Shown here piece after piece: positions 8,748 to 20,467 of a DNA stretch of 64,000 nt; position 1 is the first letter of the stretch, and each line of letters begins with the position of its first letter. The DNA lies in NCBI GenBank assembly GCA_022447545.1, contig JAKVBI010000010.1, positions 301,392 to 365,391 of the forward strand, written 5' to 3'. Under the pieces are notes generated by a model. It did no database searches. It was given only the letters and a program-made list of their open reading frames with translations, and was not told where the DNA came from. This DNA is from Myxococcota bacterium (GTDB lineage Bacteria > Myxococcota_A > UBA9160 > SMWR01). The position numbers were made by a program, and so were the translations under genes.

Positions 8748-9811
8748 GTGACCGTGTCGTTGTTGCAATGTCGGGTGGGGTCGATTCCTCGGTAGCTGCA
8801 GCCCTGGTGGCTCGAGAGGGCAGGGAGGCCATCGGCGTGACGATGCACCTGGCCGGCAGCACCTCCCGCTGCTGTTCGCTGGAAGATGCAGACGATGCCC
8901 GTCAGGTGGCTCGGAATCTGGGAATGCGGTTCTTCGTCGCGAACTACAAGGATCGTTTTCGTAGTGAAGTGATGGAATCGTTTGCGGATGAATACCTGGC
9001 CGGTCGAACTCCGATCCCCTGCGTGATGTGCAATTCCCGCTTCAAGTTCGAGTATCTGCTCGATCGTGCGGGGGCTTTCGGGGCAGAGGAGGTGGCCTCA
9101 GGGCACTACGCACGCACGAGGATCGACCCTGAAACCGGACTTTGGCAATTGCTGAAGGCGGTGGATACGGAGAAGGACCAGACCTATTTCCTATTCGAAC
9201 TGCGTCAGGACCAACTCTGCCGTGTCCAGTTCCCCCTTGGAGAAATGACAAAGCCGCAAGTTCGAGACCTGGCTCGAGACCTGGGATTAACGACCTCCGA
9301 CAAGCCCGAAAGCCAGGAGATCTGCTTCGTTCCCGACGGTGACTATGCGGCTGCCGTGGAAAGAATCCGCCCGGACCGGTTGCCGGGAAGCGGCGAAATC
9401 GTCGACCAGGCGGGACGGGTTCGTGGTCGACACCGGGGGATTCATCGCTTCACCGTAGGCCAACGCCGGGGATTGAAGATCTCGGATTCACGTCCTCTCT
9501 ACGTTTCAAGGATCGACGCCGGTCGAAACCGGGTGGTGGTGGGGGGTGTCGAGTCTCTTCAATCGAGCACCGTCGAGGTCGACAGAGTGAATTGGATCTC
9601 AGGAAACGTGCCCGAATCGCCCCTACGGGCCGTCGTAAGGGTTCGCTATCGCCATGAGGGAGCCCCAGCGAGGGTCGAACCCACGGATCGCGACCGGGTT
9701 CGGATTTATTTCGACAATCCGGTGAGAGCCGTCGCGCCCGGACAGGCGGCGGTTTTCTACCAAGGGGAGTCGGTACTTGGTGGGGGCTGGATTCGAGGGT
9801 CGGTCGGGTGA
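8744..9811 (+). CDS. mnmA: tRNA-specific 2-thiouridylase MnmA
   Basis: A 355-residue enzyme that thiolates U34 of tRNA-Lys, tRNA-Glu and tRNA-Gln. The PP-loop [13 protein letters not shown] lies at residues about 10-22. The catalytic cysteines are visible in PCVMCNSRFKF and ESQEICFVPDGDYA. The C-terminal beta-barrel includes GIHRFTVGQRRGL and LYVSRIDAGRNRVVVG. The start was set at ATG 8744 because it overlaps the desulfurase stop by four bases and places the PP-loop close to the N-terminus. It is coupled to its likely sulfur donor upstream and to rnc downstream. Confidence 0.96.
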   Translation: MSDRVVVAMSGGVDSSVAAALVAREGREAIGVTMHLAGSTSRCCSLEDADDARQVARNLGMRFFVANYKDRFRSEVMESFADEYLAGRTPIPCVMCNSRFKFEYLLDRAGAFGAEEVASGHYARTRIDPETGLWQLLKAVDTEKDQTYFLFELRQDQLCRVQFPLGEMTKPQVRDLARDLGLTTSDKPESQEICFVPDGDYAAAVERIRPDRLPGSGEIVDQAGRVRGRHRGIHRFTVGQRRGLKISDSRPLYVSRIDAGRNRVVVGGVESLQSSTVEVDRVNWISGNVPESPLRAVVRVRYRHEGAPARVEPTDRDRVRIYFDNPVRAVAPGQAAVFYQGESVLGGGWIRGSVG

Positions 9812-10500
9812 GCGACCAGGCGTTGATCGAGGAAAGACTCGGGCATCAATTCAGCGACGTCGCACTGCTCGAAACCGCCCTCTCCCACGCCTCCTATGCT
9901 TCGGAGACCGATGGAAGCCGTGGAAACGAACGACTCGAATTTCTCGGTGATGCCGTCCTGGACTTGGTGGTCTCTCGCTTCCTCTACGACAACCATCGCG
10001 AATGGTCGGAGGGAGAACTCACTCGAACCCGTGCCTCCCTCGTCAAGCGTGATTCCCTGGCAGCATGTGCCCGGGAGTTGGGTCTCGGCGGAGTCATTCA
10101 ACTCGGGCGCGGTGAGCGTCTCCATGGCGGCTCGGAGAAGGACACCATTCTCGCTGATTGTCTTGAGGCGCTTCTCGGCGCGCTGTTTCTGGACGGAGGG
10201 CTCGAGCCCGTCGAACGGATCGTACGTCAGATGTTCGGCTCTCGGGTGGAGATCGGGTCGGAAGCGGTCCAGCGGGATCCCAAGACTGAATTCCAAGAGC
10301 GCGCTCATGCCATCTATCGCGTCACACCGCGATACAACACCGTGAACGATACTGGCGATGAGTCGGACGAGAATCGGTTCACGGTGGAGGTCGAGGTGGA
10401 GGGAAGTTCAATGGGCCGGGGCGTGGGGCGCAGCAAGCGCTTGGCAGAGCGTGCGGCCGCGCGGTCGGCTCTAGCCACGGTCAGGGAGAATCATGACTGA
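9808..10500 (+). CDS. rnc: Ribonuclease III
   Basis: A 230-residue endonuclease that cuts double-stranded RNA in rRNA processing and mRNA turnover. The signature NERLEFLGDAVLDLVVSRF contains the acidic metal-binding residues. The second acidic cluster is in DTILADCLEALLGALFLDGG. Residues about 158-228 form the dsRNA-binding domain, with DPKTEFQERAHA and the C-terminal SKRLAERAAARSAL helix. The start is GTG within a four-base GTGA overlap with mnmA, and the stop overlaps era by eight bases. The rnc-era pair is a conserved arrangement linking rRNA processing and 30S assembly. Confidence 0.97.
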   Translation: MSDQALIEERLGHQFSDVALLETALSHASYASETDGSRGNERLEFLGDAVLDLVVSRFLYDNHREWSEGELTRTRASLVKRDSLAACARELGLGGVIQLGRGERLHGGSEKDTILADCLEALLGALFLDGGLEPVERIVRQMFGSRVEIGSEAVQRDPKTEFQERAHAIYRVTPRYNTVNDTGDESDENRFTVEVEVEGSSMGRGVGRSKRLAERAAARSALATVRENHD

Positions 10501-11419
10501 GGGGCAGCACCAAACGTCTTCCCAGGAAAACCATCGAGCCGGGGTCGTGGCAATCCTCGGCGAGCCCAACGCCGGAAAGTCCACCCTGATGAATCGATTG
10601 GTGGGTGAGAAACTGGCCATCGTCACCCCCAAGCCCCAGACCACCCGGAGCCGGATCCTCGGCATTCTCAGCCTCGAGCAGGCGCAGCTACTGCTGGTGG
10701 ACACCCCTGGATTGAATGAGGGGGTGAAGGCACTCAATCGGGCACTGAACGACCAGGTCGATGAAGCGGTTGCTGACTGCGATGCGGCGTTGTTGCTTGT
10801 GGATCGAACGCGTGGCTGGCGGCTTGCTCACGACGAACTTGTCGACTCTCTGGCGAAGCGTCGTACTCCGACGGTGATTGCCGGTACCAAATTGGATCTC
10901 GTGAACCGCAAGACCGCTGACTGGCCTCCCGAGAACCTGGAGAAAGCAGGGCCCGAGGCGTGGGCACCCGTGGTGATGGAGATTTCAGCCCGTACGGGCG
11001 AGGGCGTCGGGGCGCTGATCGATGCCCTGGTCACTCGTCTCCCGTTTTCGCCGCCGCTCTATCCCGAGGATGAACTGAGCGATCGACCGCTGCGTTTTCT
11101 CGTGGCTGAACTCGTCCGTGAAGCCGCGTTCGAAGCACTGTCCCAGGAGGTTCCCTACGAACTTGCCGTCGAAGTCGTGGAGTTCGACGAATCTCGCGAA
11201 GACCTGGTTCGTATTCGCGCGAACCTGATCGTGACTCGTGCCTCTCAGAAGAGCATCGTGATCGGTAGAGGAGGAGCGATGATCAAGGCCATTGGAGTCC
11301 AGGCGAGACGCGCGATCGAACGTCTCCTGTCGAACCGCGTACACCTGGAGTTGTGGACCGTTGTAGAACCGAAGTGGTCGAAGCGACCCAATCGCTTGAA
11401 GTCCCTCGGATACAGTTGA
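10493..11419 (+). CDS. era: GTPase Era
   Basis: A 308-residue GTPase that binds the 3' end of 16S rRNA during 30S maturation. G1 is GEPNAGKST, the effector region is TPKPQTTRSRILG, G3 is DTPG and G4 is TKLD. The C-terminal KH domain (about 210-300) includes RASQKSIVIGRGGAMIKAIG. Length is normal for the family. It overlaps rnc by eight bases and closes the long plus-strand run that begins at the left edge. The next gene converges on it with a 28-base gap. Confidence 0.97.
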   Translation: MTEGQHQTSSQENHRAGVVAILGEPNAGKSTLMNRLVGEKLAIVTPKPQTTRSRILGILSLEQAQLLLVDTPGLNEGVKALNRALNDQVDEAVADCDAALLLVDRTRGWRLAHDELVDSLAKRRTPTVIAGTKLDLVNRKTADWPPENLEKAGPEAWAPVVMEISARTGEGVGALIDALVTRLPFSPPLYPEDELSDRPLRFLVAELVREAAFEALSQEVPYELAVEVVEFDESREDLVRIRANLIVTRASQKSIVIGRGGAMIKAIGVQARRAIERLLSNRVHLELWTVVEPKWSKRPNRLKSLGYS

Positions 11420-11447
11420 ACTTCTCCGGGTGTCCCTGATTCGGCGT

Positions 11448-13139
11448 TCAGAGCGCTTGGGATGGCGTTCTGGAGTTCTTGGGGTTCGGCATGCGTATCG
11501 TCGCGAAGAGGACAAAAACGAGAATGGCTGCGCTCGCAGCCGTGAAGATTTCGTCGTAGTAGTGGAACCAGTCCACCAAACCCCACGAAAGAAGCCCCAG
11601 AGCCACAAGCCCCAAGCCGATCTCTTGACGCACTCCCCAGAGCCCCGCGTAGGCGATGAGAATCGCGTAGTAATAATTGGTGAGTTCAGTCGCGAAGGGG
11701 ATGATTCCGATGCTCACGATGGCGACCTCCCATGTTGAGCCTCTACGGACCGACCCTGTGAACAGCATGAGGAACCCGACGGTGAGAACCACCAGGAGCC
11801 CGCTCCGCTGATCGCGGGTCTCCCGCCGCATGCGTTTCCAATCTTCGAAGGGATCTTCTTTGCGTATGTCGCGCGTCTCCCTGGCGGTCTGCGCGGGATC
11901 GTAGGCGATCAGCGTCTGGAGTCCGATGTGGTTCGGGAGAGGGGTCGCGAGATGGACCCGAGCGTTTTCTGCGAAGTCCGCCCAGACCGCGAGCCCCCGA
12001 GCGTCGTCTCCCACGGAATCCGCGCGTCCCATCAATGCACCCGACAGAGGAACCATGAGTGCGACGCTCAAACCCGCCCCCAACGCGATGGGTAGATGGG
12101 TTTTGCGCAGTTCCTTGATTCCGACTTTCCAGGCGAAGGTTGCCGCGTGAAGGGCGAGCCCAAGGAGCAGACAACCGGGAAAGATGCGGAGAAGGGTCGC
12201 CCAGCCCAACAGGAACCCCCCTGCGACCGGGTGATTGCGTCGCAAAAAACAAATTCCGACAACCGATGCGACGAGCCAATCCTGCCGGAGGATCCCGCCT
12301 CCCACCCACTCGAAACCCGCGAAATCGTTGGTGCCCCAGAACACGATCCCCACGCATGCGGAACGCCAACCGAATGCCCAAGTCACTGCCAACCACATGA
12401 TGACCAGCATTGCGGGGTCGATTAGAGTCAGGATTCGCAGTTGGCTCCGGGATAACGATTGGCTGTCGGTGAGCAAACCGCCGACTACGCCCCACACCGG
12501 CGTGGCGTTGTACCCGTGGTCCATGAGCAGATTGCGCCACTTCCCCGATGGCAGACGGGCCCGCATCCAGTCAAGGTCGGTTGTGTATTCGCGCCACCGT
12601 TCGGAAGAAAAATGTTGTTTGCATGCGTTCGGGTCGTCAAGGATTACTCGCGCGGACACGATTTTGTTTTCCGAAAGGTCGCGATAACGACCCCCATGAC
12701 CGCTGCGCCGGAGTCCTGCTTCGTGGTCCGCAACAACGGTGCAAGGGTAGAGCCGTTGGTAGCCAAGCTCCGGGAAGTACTTCGAGCCGAAGTAGTAATG
12801 AAAATTATCGTGGGGGTGTCCGTAGCCGGGGTGGTGGAATTGGAAGAGGTTCCAGAAGCACGCAGCGCCGGCGACCCCGAGGGTTGCCAGGGCGACGTCC
12901 CACCGCCAGGAAACCTGCGTTCCCCTCCGCTGTCGGATGAGTCGCCAGGCGAGAAGGCAAGTGGTTGCAGCCGCGACGGCGACCTTCACCACATCGACGG
13001 TTTGACGTGTGATTGGGGGGAGGGTGCCAGGTGAAGAGAGAGCCAATTCGGGATTTGCCCAGGCGGGCACGACGGGTGCCCACACCCCGAAAAGGAGCCC
13101 GATTGCAAAGATGGTGGGGGTTCTCGCCCGCGATTCCAT
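11448..13139 (-). CDS. Multi-pass membrane protein of unknown function, possibly GT-C-like
   Basis: A 563-residue protein from ATG 13139. The start was chosen because the hydrophobic IFAIGLLFGVWAPVVPAWA that follows reads as a signal or first membrane segment. I count about ten further hydrophobic segments. A long polar loop after the second one contains HPHDNFHYYFGSKYFPELGY and the cysteine-containing LYPCTVVAD. A polar, aspartate-bearing first loop in a protein of this size resembles GT-C glycosyltransferases, and the HYYF/ELGY phrase recurs in uncharacterised membrane proteins of deltaproteobacteria as I remember them. No catalytic motif is certain. It stands alone on the minus strand, converging with era and diverging from the MerR gene. 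Confidence 0.7.
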   Translation of the reverse strand: MESRARTPTIFAIGLLFGVWAPVVPAWANPELALSSPGTLPPITRQTVDVVKVAVAAATTCLLAWRLIRQRRGTQVSWRWDVALATLGVAGAACFWNLFQFHHPGYGHPHDNFHYYFGSKYFPELGYQRLYPCTVVADHEAGLRRSGHGGRYRDLSENKIVSARVILDDPNACKQHFSSERWREYTTDLDWMRARLPSGKWRNLLMDHGYNATPVWGVVGGLLTDSQSLSRSQLRILTLIDPAMLVIMWLAVTWAFGWRSACVGIVFWGTNDFAGFEWVGGGILRQDWLVASVVGICFLRRNHPVAGGFLLGWATLLRIFPGCLLLGLALHAATFAWKVGIKELRKTHLPIALGAGLSVALMVPLSGALMGRADSVGDDARGLAVWADFAENARVHLATPLPNHIGLQTLIAYDPAQTARETRDIRKEDPFEDWKRMRRETRDQRSGLLVVLTVGFLMLFTGSVRRGSTWEVAIVSIGIIPFATELTNYYYAILIAYAGLWGVRQEIGLGLVALGLLSWGLVDWFHYYDEIFTAASAAILVFVLFATIRMPNPKNSRTPSQAL

Positions 13140-13184
13140 TGTGGGATCTTGGCGCGCCCGGGCTGCCTGTGCTAGCCAGTTGAC
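13140..13184. promoter_or_regulatory. Short divergent intergenic region between the membrane protein and the MerR gene
   Basis: Only 45 bases separate the two divergent starts, so promoters for both genes must overlap each other or extend into coding sequence. The segment contains the palindromes GGCGCGCC (13152-13159) and GCTAGC (13171-13176), and a TTGACG element at 13180-13185. A MerR-family protein commonly binds a dyad in its own divergent promoter. Which element it would use here cannot be decided by eye. Confidence 0.3.
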
Positions 13185-13616
13185 GTGAACTGGCAGACAG
13201 GGTCTACACAACCGCTCCTCAGCATCACCGAGGTCCAGGAGCAGCTCGGTGTTTCCGCGCGCACTCTCCGCTACTACGAGGAACTCGGGTTACTCCCAGG
13301 GGTTCGAAGAACGGCCGGGGGGCGACGTGTCTACGCCCCCGACGAACTCGAGCGGCTCCGCTTCATCCAGCGCTTGAAACAGCTGGGACTGTCCTTGGCC
13401 GAAGTCAAGGAATTGAACGCGGTTTACGCCATCGCCGGTTCCACTCGCGACATGCTCGCCCACCTGAGGGAGCAACTCGACCGCCATTGCGAGCGCCTCG
13501 ACACCCGCATTACCGAACTCGAAGACCTGCGGGCTCAAATGGTTCGTTATCGGGAACACGTTGGGCGTCGAATTGATGAATGGGAACCCCAGGGTCACGA
13601 GCGCCCGAAAACCTGA
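13185..13616 (+). CDS. MerR-family transcriptional regulator upstream of icmF
   Basis: A 143-residue protein with a GTG start. Residues 11-80 are a MerR winged helix: LLSITEVQEQLGVSARTLRY gives the helix-turn-helix, and GGRRVYAPDELERLRFIQRL is the wing and second helix. A long coiled-coil dimerisation helix follows (about 85-130). The C-terminal region lacks the cysteine pattern of metal-sensing MerR proteins. It ends 49 bases before icmF on the same strand, so it is likely the regulator of the acyl-CoA mutase genes. MerR-type regulators control branched-chain amino acid and acyl-CoA catabolism in other proteobacteria (LiuR), which makes this plausible but unproven. Confidence 0.9.
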   Translation: MNWQTGSTQPLLSITEVQEQLGVSARTLRYYEELGLLPGVRRTAGGRRVYAPDELERLRFIQRLKQLGLSLAEVKELNAVYAIAGSTRDMLAHLREQLDRHCERLDTRITELEDLRAQMVRYREHVGRRIDEWEPQGHERPKT

Positions 13617-13665
13617 ACGGGTACCGGCGATTCGGGCTGCTCGTCGGAACACCAGGGAGACGACG

Positions 13666-16600
13666 ATGACTACTCACGACCCGGCCAGGGAACTGGAAAT
13701 TCCGCTGCAACAATCCACTCCAGTACGAGTGGTGACTGCCGCGTCTCTTTTTGATGGACACGATGCCGCCATCAATATCGTTCGACGCGTGCTCCAGGCC
13801 CAGGGGGCCGAAGTCATACACCTGGGACACGACCGTTCCGTGGAAGAAATTGTCGACGCCGCAGTTCAAGAAGATGCCCGAGCGGTGGCAGTCTCTTCGT
13901 ATCAGGGTGGCCACATGGAGTTCTTCCGCTTTCTGGTGGAACGCCTGCGCGAATGCGATGCCGGAGATATCCGGGTCTACGGCGGGGGAGGCGGGACCAT
14001 CACTTCCGCCGAAGCTCGAGAACTCCAGAGCAACGGAGTGGCACAAATTTTCGGAGTTTCCGAGGGGCGCAGCCTGGGGCTCGACGGAATGATTCGGCTT
14101 CTGCTCGAAGAGTGCTCAGACACTGCCAGTCTGAATGGGGAATCATTGCTCGACAAGATCACACCAGACGATCCGAGATCGGTGGGCCGGATGGTGACAT
14201 GGTTCGAAAACCACTCGGGCGAAGAGGATCCAGAGCGAGAATCGTTGCGAAAGAGCCTTTCTCGAAGTGCTTCCAGCGCAACGACCCGCGTCGTTGGAGT
14301 CACAGGGACCGGGGGATCGGGGAAATCCAGCGTCGTCGACGAGTTTGTTCGGCGCTACCGCCAGCGTCATCCAGGCCACAGCGTAGGCCTGGTGTTGGTG
14401 GACCCAACACGTCGACGATCCGGTGGGGCGCTGCTGGGCGACCGGATTCGGATGAATGCCATCTATGGTCCCCGGATTTTCACCCGATCCCTTGCGACCC
14501 GCCAAGCGCATCGCGCCATTGCCCAGGTGACCCGCGATGCCATCGCGGTTCTGCGTGCAGCTCAATACGACTTGGTAATCGTCGAGACCGCAGGGATCGG
14601 GCAGAGCGATTCAGAGATCGTGGACCTCGTGGATGATTCGGTCTACGTAATGACTCCCGAATTTGGTGCACCGTCCCAGCTCGAAAAGATCGACATGCTC
14701 GACATGGCAGACCTTGTGGTGCTCAACAAGTTCGACCGTCAGGGTGCTCTGGATGCGCTGCGTGACGTGCGAAAACAGTGGCGACGTAACACGACTCGCT
14801 TCGATGCCGCCGACAGTGACGTTCCGGTCTATCCCACCATTGCTCGTCTGTGGAACGATTCCCATACTGATCGATTCGCCAACGCTCTGATGAACCGGAT
14901 GGGCCCGTCAATGGCCGAACCCGAGGGGCTCTTGCAGGGTGCTGACGGATCGGCAGGGCTCGGCGATGTCTTGATCCCACCCGCCCGCGAACGGTATCTG
15001 GCGGATATCGCCGAAACTCTTCGTGGGTGGCACGAGCAGACCCGCGCGCAAGCCCACCATGCCGGCGGGGCGGGTGCGTTGGCTCGCGTATTGGAGGATC
15101 TGGGCGAAGCCGCTCCGGCAGGTCTGAAGTCCTTCGTCGATGGGGCTCGCGAAGAGTCTTCCGATCCAGTGATTCAAACGCTCCGGGTTCGTTATGACGA
15201 AGCGCTTTCGCAACTCGACGACTCATTGCGCCAACAGTTGTCCGAATGGGATGAAGTCAGGGATCGGTATGCGTCGGATGAGCAGATCTACGAAGTTCGA
15301 GGACGAGAGATTCGTGTCGAGAATCGGAGCGAAACGCTGTCGGGGACGTTTCTCCCGAAAGTGGCACTCCCCTCCACGAGTGATTGGGGAACTCTGACCC
15401 GGTATCTCCGCCAGGAGAATCTACCCGGGTCGTTTCCCTTTACCGCGGGCGTGTTCCCATTCAAGCGCGAAGAGGAAGCTCCTACCCGTATGTTCGCGGG
15501 AGAGGGGGGGCCTGAACGGACGAATCGTCGTTTTCATCTGGTCAGTCGCGACCAGGTTGCCAAGCGGCTCTCTACGGCATTCGACAGTGTGACCCTCTAC
15601 GGACGGAATCCAGATCCACGCCCCGATGTATACGGCAAGGTGGGGAACTCGGGGGTTTCTGTCTGCACAGTGGAGGATGCGGCCAAGCTCTACTCGGGCT
15701 TTGACCTTTGTTCGCCGAACACCTCCGTATCGATGACCATCAACGGGCCCGCCCCCATGCTGTTGGCGTTCTTCCTCAACGCGGCCATCGACCAGGGAGT
15801 CGAGAAGGATCTGCGAGCGACCGGAGAGATCGAGACCGTTCGCCAACGCCTCGCCGGTCTTGATCTTCCCCGCTATGAGGGCGAACTGCCCGAAGGACAT
15901 GACGGCCTCGGGCTCGCCCTTCTCGGGACTTCCGGGGCCGATGTCGTCGAACCCGAGCGTTATGAAAGAATTCGGCAGGACGTCCTACGTAAGGTGAGAG
16001 GCACCGTGCAGGCGGACATCCTCAAAGAAGATCAGGCCCAGAACACTTGTATCTTCTCTACTGAATTCGCCCTGCGGATGATGGGAGACATCCAGGAGTA
16101 TTTCGTCGACAACCAGATCAGAAACTTCTACTCAGTTTCGATCTCGGGTTATCACATGGCGGAAGCGGGTGCGAACCCGATCACGCAGCTCGCCTTTACC
16201 TTGGCCAACGGCTTTACGTTCTGCGAGTACTACGCGGCTCGGGGCCTCGATGTAGACGCCTATGCGCCGAACTTCTCCTTCTTCTTCAGCAATGGACTCG
16301 ACGCCGAATACAACGTGATCGGTCGTGTGGCGCGGCGCATCTGGGCCATTGCTATGAAGGAGCGCTACGGAGCCTCCGAGCGTAGTCAGAAGCTGAAGTA
16401 CCACACCCAGACTTCAGGAAGATCGCTTCACGCACAGGAGATGTCCTTCAACGACATACGAACGACGCTTCAGGCCTTGATGGCCCTTCAGGACCAGTGC
16501 AACAGTCTTCACACCAACGCCTACGATGAAGCCCTGACCACGCCGACGGAAGCGTCGGTGCGACAGGCCCTAGCGATTCAACTGATCATCCAGCGCGAGC

Positions 16601-17097
16601 ACGGAATCGCGAAAAATGAGAACCCGCTCCAGGGTTCCTATGTGGTGGAGGAACTCACCGATCTCGTTGAGGAGGCGGTGTTGCAGGAGTTCGAGCGGCT
16701 GTCGGCCCGCGGAGGTGTTTTGGGTGCCATGGAGACCCGATACCAACGGGGCCGGATTCAGGACGAAAGCATGCACTACGAGTCGCTCAAACAATCCGGA
16801 GAACTCCCGATCGTGGGCGTGAATACCTTCGAGCATCCGGATGCCCGGCAGGCCATTCCCCCTGCCGAGTTGATTCGCTCTTCGAACGATGAAAAGGATC
16901 GTCAACTCGCCAATCTCCGGGATTTCGAGGCCCGAAACGCCGAACGGACCCCCGAGGCACTCCGGAGACTTCAAGAAGTGGCCCGCAGCGGCGGCAATGT
17001 ATTCGGAGAGCTCATGCGATGCGTGCGGGTTGCCAGCCTCGGGCAGATCTCGGACGCCCTGTTCGAAGTGGGGGGCCGTTATCGGCGCTCAATGTGA
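13666..17097 (+). CDS. icmF: Fused acyl-CoA mutase with built-in G-protein chaperone (IcmF)
   Basis: An 1143-residue cobalamin-dependent mutase. The order is a B12-binding domain (about 18-150, DGHD with ligand His32), a MeaB-like GTPase domain (about 205-420, P-loop GVTGTGGSGKSS with Lys220) and the acyl-CoA-binding TIM-barrel domain (about 560-1120). The substrate motif GVFPF at 595-599 has Phe where methylmalonyl-CoA mutase has Tyr, as in isobutyryl-CoA mutases, so isobutyryl-CoA/n-butyryl-CoA is the likely pair. Some IcmF homologues also act on isovaleryl/pivalyl-CoA. ATG 13666 was chosen because AGGGAG at 13654-13659 precedes it with a 6-base spacer. Confidence 0.95.
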   Translation: MTTHDPARELEIPLQQSTPVRVVTAASLFDGHDAAINIVRRVLQAQGAEVIHLGHDRSVEEIVDAAVQEDARAVAVSSYQGGHMEFFRFLVERLRECDAGDIRVYGGGGGTITSAEARELQSNGVAQIFGVSEGRSLGLDGMIRLLLEECSDTASLNGESLLDKITPDDPRSVGRMVTWFENHSGEEDPERESLRKSLSRSASSATTRVVGVTGTGGSGKSSVVDEFVRRYRQRHPGHSVGLVLVDPTRRRSGGALLGDRIRMNAIYGPRIFTRSLATRQAHRAIAQVTRDAIAVLRAAQYDLVIVETAGIGQSDSEIVDLVDDSVYVMTPEFGAPSQLEKIDMLDMADLVVLNKFDRQGALDALRDVRKQWRRNTTRFDAADSDVPVYPTIARLWNDSHTDRFANALMNRMGPSMAEPEGLLQGADGSAGLGDVLIPPARERYLADIAETLRGWHEQTRAQAHHAGGAGALARVLEDLGEAAPAGLKSFVDGAREESSDPVIQTLRVRYDEALSQLDDSLRQQLSEWDEVRDRYASDEQIYEVRGREIRVENRSETLSGTFLPKVALPSTSDWGTLTRYLRQENLPGSFPFTAGVFPFKREEEAPTRMFAGEGGPERTNRRFHLVSRDQVAKRLSTAFDSVTLYGRNPDPRPDVYGKVGNSGVSVCTVEDAAKLYSGFDLCSPNTSVSMTINGPAPMLLAFFLNAAIDQGVEKDLRATGEIETVRQRLAGLDLPRYEGELPEGHDGLGLALLGTSGADVVEPERYERIRQDVLRKVRGTVQADILKEDQAQNTCIFSTEFALRMMGDIQEYFVDNQIRNFYSVSISGYHMAEAGANPITQLAFTLANGFTFCEYYAARGLDVDAYAPNFSFFFSNGLDAEYNVIGRVARRIWAIAMKERYGASERSQKLKYHTQTSGRSLHAQEMSFNDIRTTLQALMALQDQCNSLHTNAYDEALTTPTEASVRQALAIQLIIQREHGIAKNENPLQGSYVVEELTDLVEEAVLQEFERLSARGGVLGAMETRYQRGRIQDESMHYESLKQSGELPIVGVNTFEHPDARQAIPPAELIRSSNDEKDRQLANLRDFEARNAERTPEALRRLQEVARSGGNVFGELMRCVRVASLGQISDALFEVGGRYRRSM

Positions 17098-17200
17098 GCT
17101 CAGGGGACCGACTGGATCGGTGGCCTACCGGCTGGCTATGGTTTCGCGCGACGGGGGGTGAACCCGTGGGTTTAACAAGGGCAGGAACTGGAGAAACGAG

Positions 17201-19347
<2,147 letters not shown>

Positions 19348-19351
<4 letters not shown>

Positions 19352-20334
19352 GCCCGAAGATGGAATCGGGCCCGAGCGCTTCGGAGATCCGTGCCGGAGC
19401 CCGAGGAGCCCTGGCCAGAGCCATCACGCTGCTCGAGAGCGCGCGCAGCGATCGCGCTGCCGAGGGACGGCGACTGCTAGAAGCCTTGATGCCCAACACG
19501 GGGACTGCCGTGCGGGTGGGCGTCACGGGTCCCCCGGGAGTGGGCAAGAGCACTTTCATCGAAGCCCTGGGGCTTCACCTTATCGAGCAGGGCCTCCAGG
19601 TGGCCGTACTGGCGGTGGACCCCAGCAGTCCCATCACCCACGGAAGCATTCTCGGTGATAAGACCCGAATGGAGCGACTGGCAAGGCGGCCTGAGGCGTT
19701 CATCCGTCCCTCTCCGTCGGGTTCGGCGCTCGGGGGTGTGGCGCATCGCACTCGGGAAACGTTGTTGGTCTGCGAAGCAGCAGGCTTCGATGTGGTTCTC
19801 GTCGAAACCGTCGGCATCGGCCAATCGGAGGTCGCTGTCCGGTCCATGGTGGATTTCTTTCTCGTGCTCCTCCAACCGGGTTCGGGCGATGATCTCCAGG
19901 GAATCAAGAAGGGCGTCATCGAATTGGCGGACGGCCTCGTGGTCAACAAGGCCGATGGCGAACAGCGGATGGCAGCCGATCGAACGCGCAGCAGCCACAA
20001 GAACGCACTGGGGTTGCTTCGCCCCCTCAGCTCCAATTGGGCACCCGACGTGCTCCAAGTGAGTTCTCTGGAGAGTGAGGGAATTGCCGACGTATGGCAG
20101 ATGGTGATGTCCCACCGCGAAGCGCTCGAGGCCTCGGGCGAGATGCAGGAGCGGCGCTGCGATCAGGCTCGTGCCTGGCTCTGGGACCTGGTGGATGATG
20201 GCCTGCGAGACGCCTTTCAAAGCTCGCCTGGAGTCGTTTCCCGGCTGGATGAGACCCTTCGCGCCGTTTCAGACCTCAGAACGCCCGCCCCGGTGGCGGC
20301 TGCGGAATTGCTGCAGATCTTTCGGGGCGTCTGA
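19348..20334 (+). CDS. meaB: Methylmalonyl-CoA mutase-associated GTPase MeaB
   Basis: A 328-residue G3E GTPase that gates cofactor loading of, and protects, methylmalonyl-CoA mutase. The P-loop GPPGVGKST lies at about 61-69, followed by [21 protein letters not shown] and the switch segment [14 protein letters not shown]4 reads VNKADG. It starts with GTG in a four-base overlap with the mutase gene, so the chaperone and client are probably made in fixed ratio. IcmF has its own fused G domain and should not need this protein. Confidence 0.97.
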
Positions 20335-20437
20335 CGATCTCCGGGGTTCCCAACCGGCAAATGAACGGCAATGTGGCCGCGCGCCTCGCCTACACCCGTT
20401 AAGGAGTTCGTCCGATACAGGACTCCGTTGGGGGGCA

Positions 20438-20453
20438 CGAGGAAAATTCCTCG
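20438..20453 (+). repeat. 16-base inverted repeat next to the ribosome-binding site of the MglA-like gene
   Basis: CGAGGAA (20438-20444) and TTCCTCG (20447-20453) are perfect complements separated by AA. A hairpin with a slightly opened loop would directly abut the GGGAG Shine-Dalgarno element at 20454-20458, nine bases before the start ATG 20468. Such a position could limit ribosome access, or the dyad could be a protein-binding site. There is no T-run after it, so it is not a normal terminator for meaB. Confidence 0.45.
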
Positions 20454-20467
20454 GGAGATGGGTTCCA

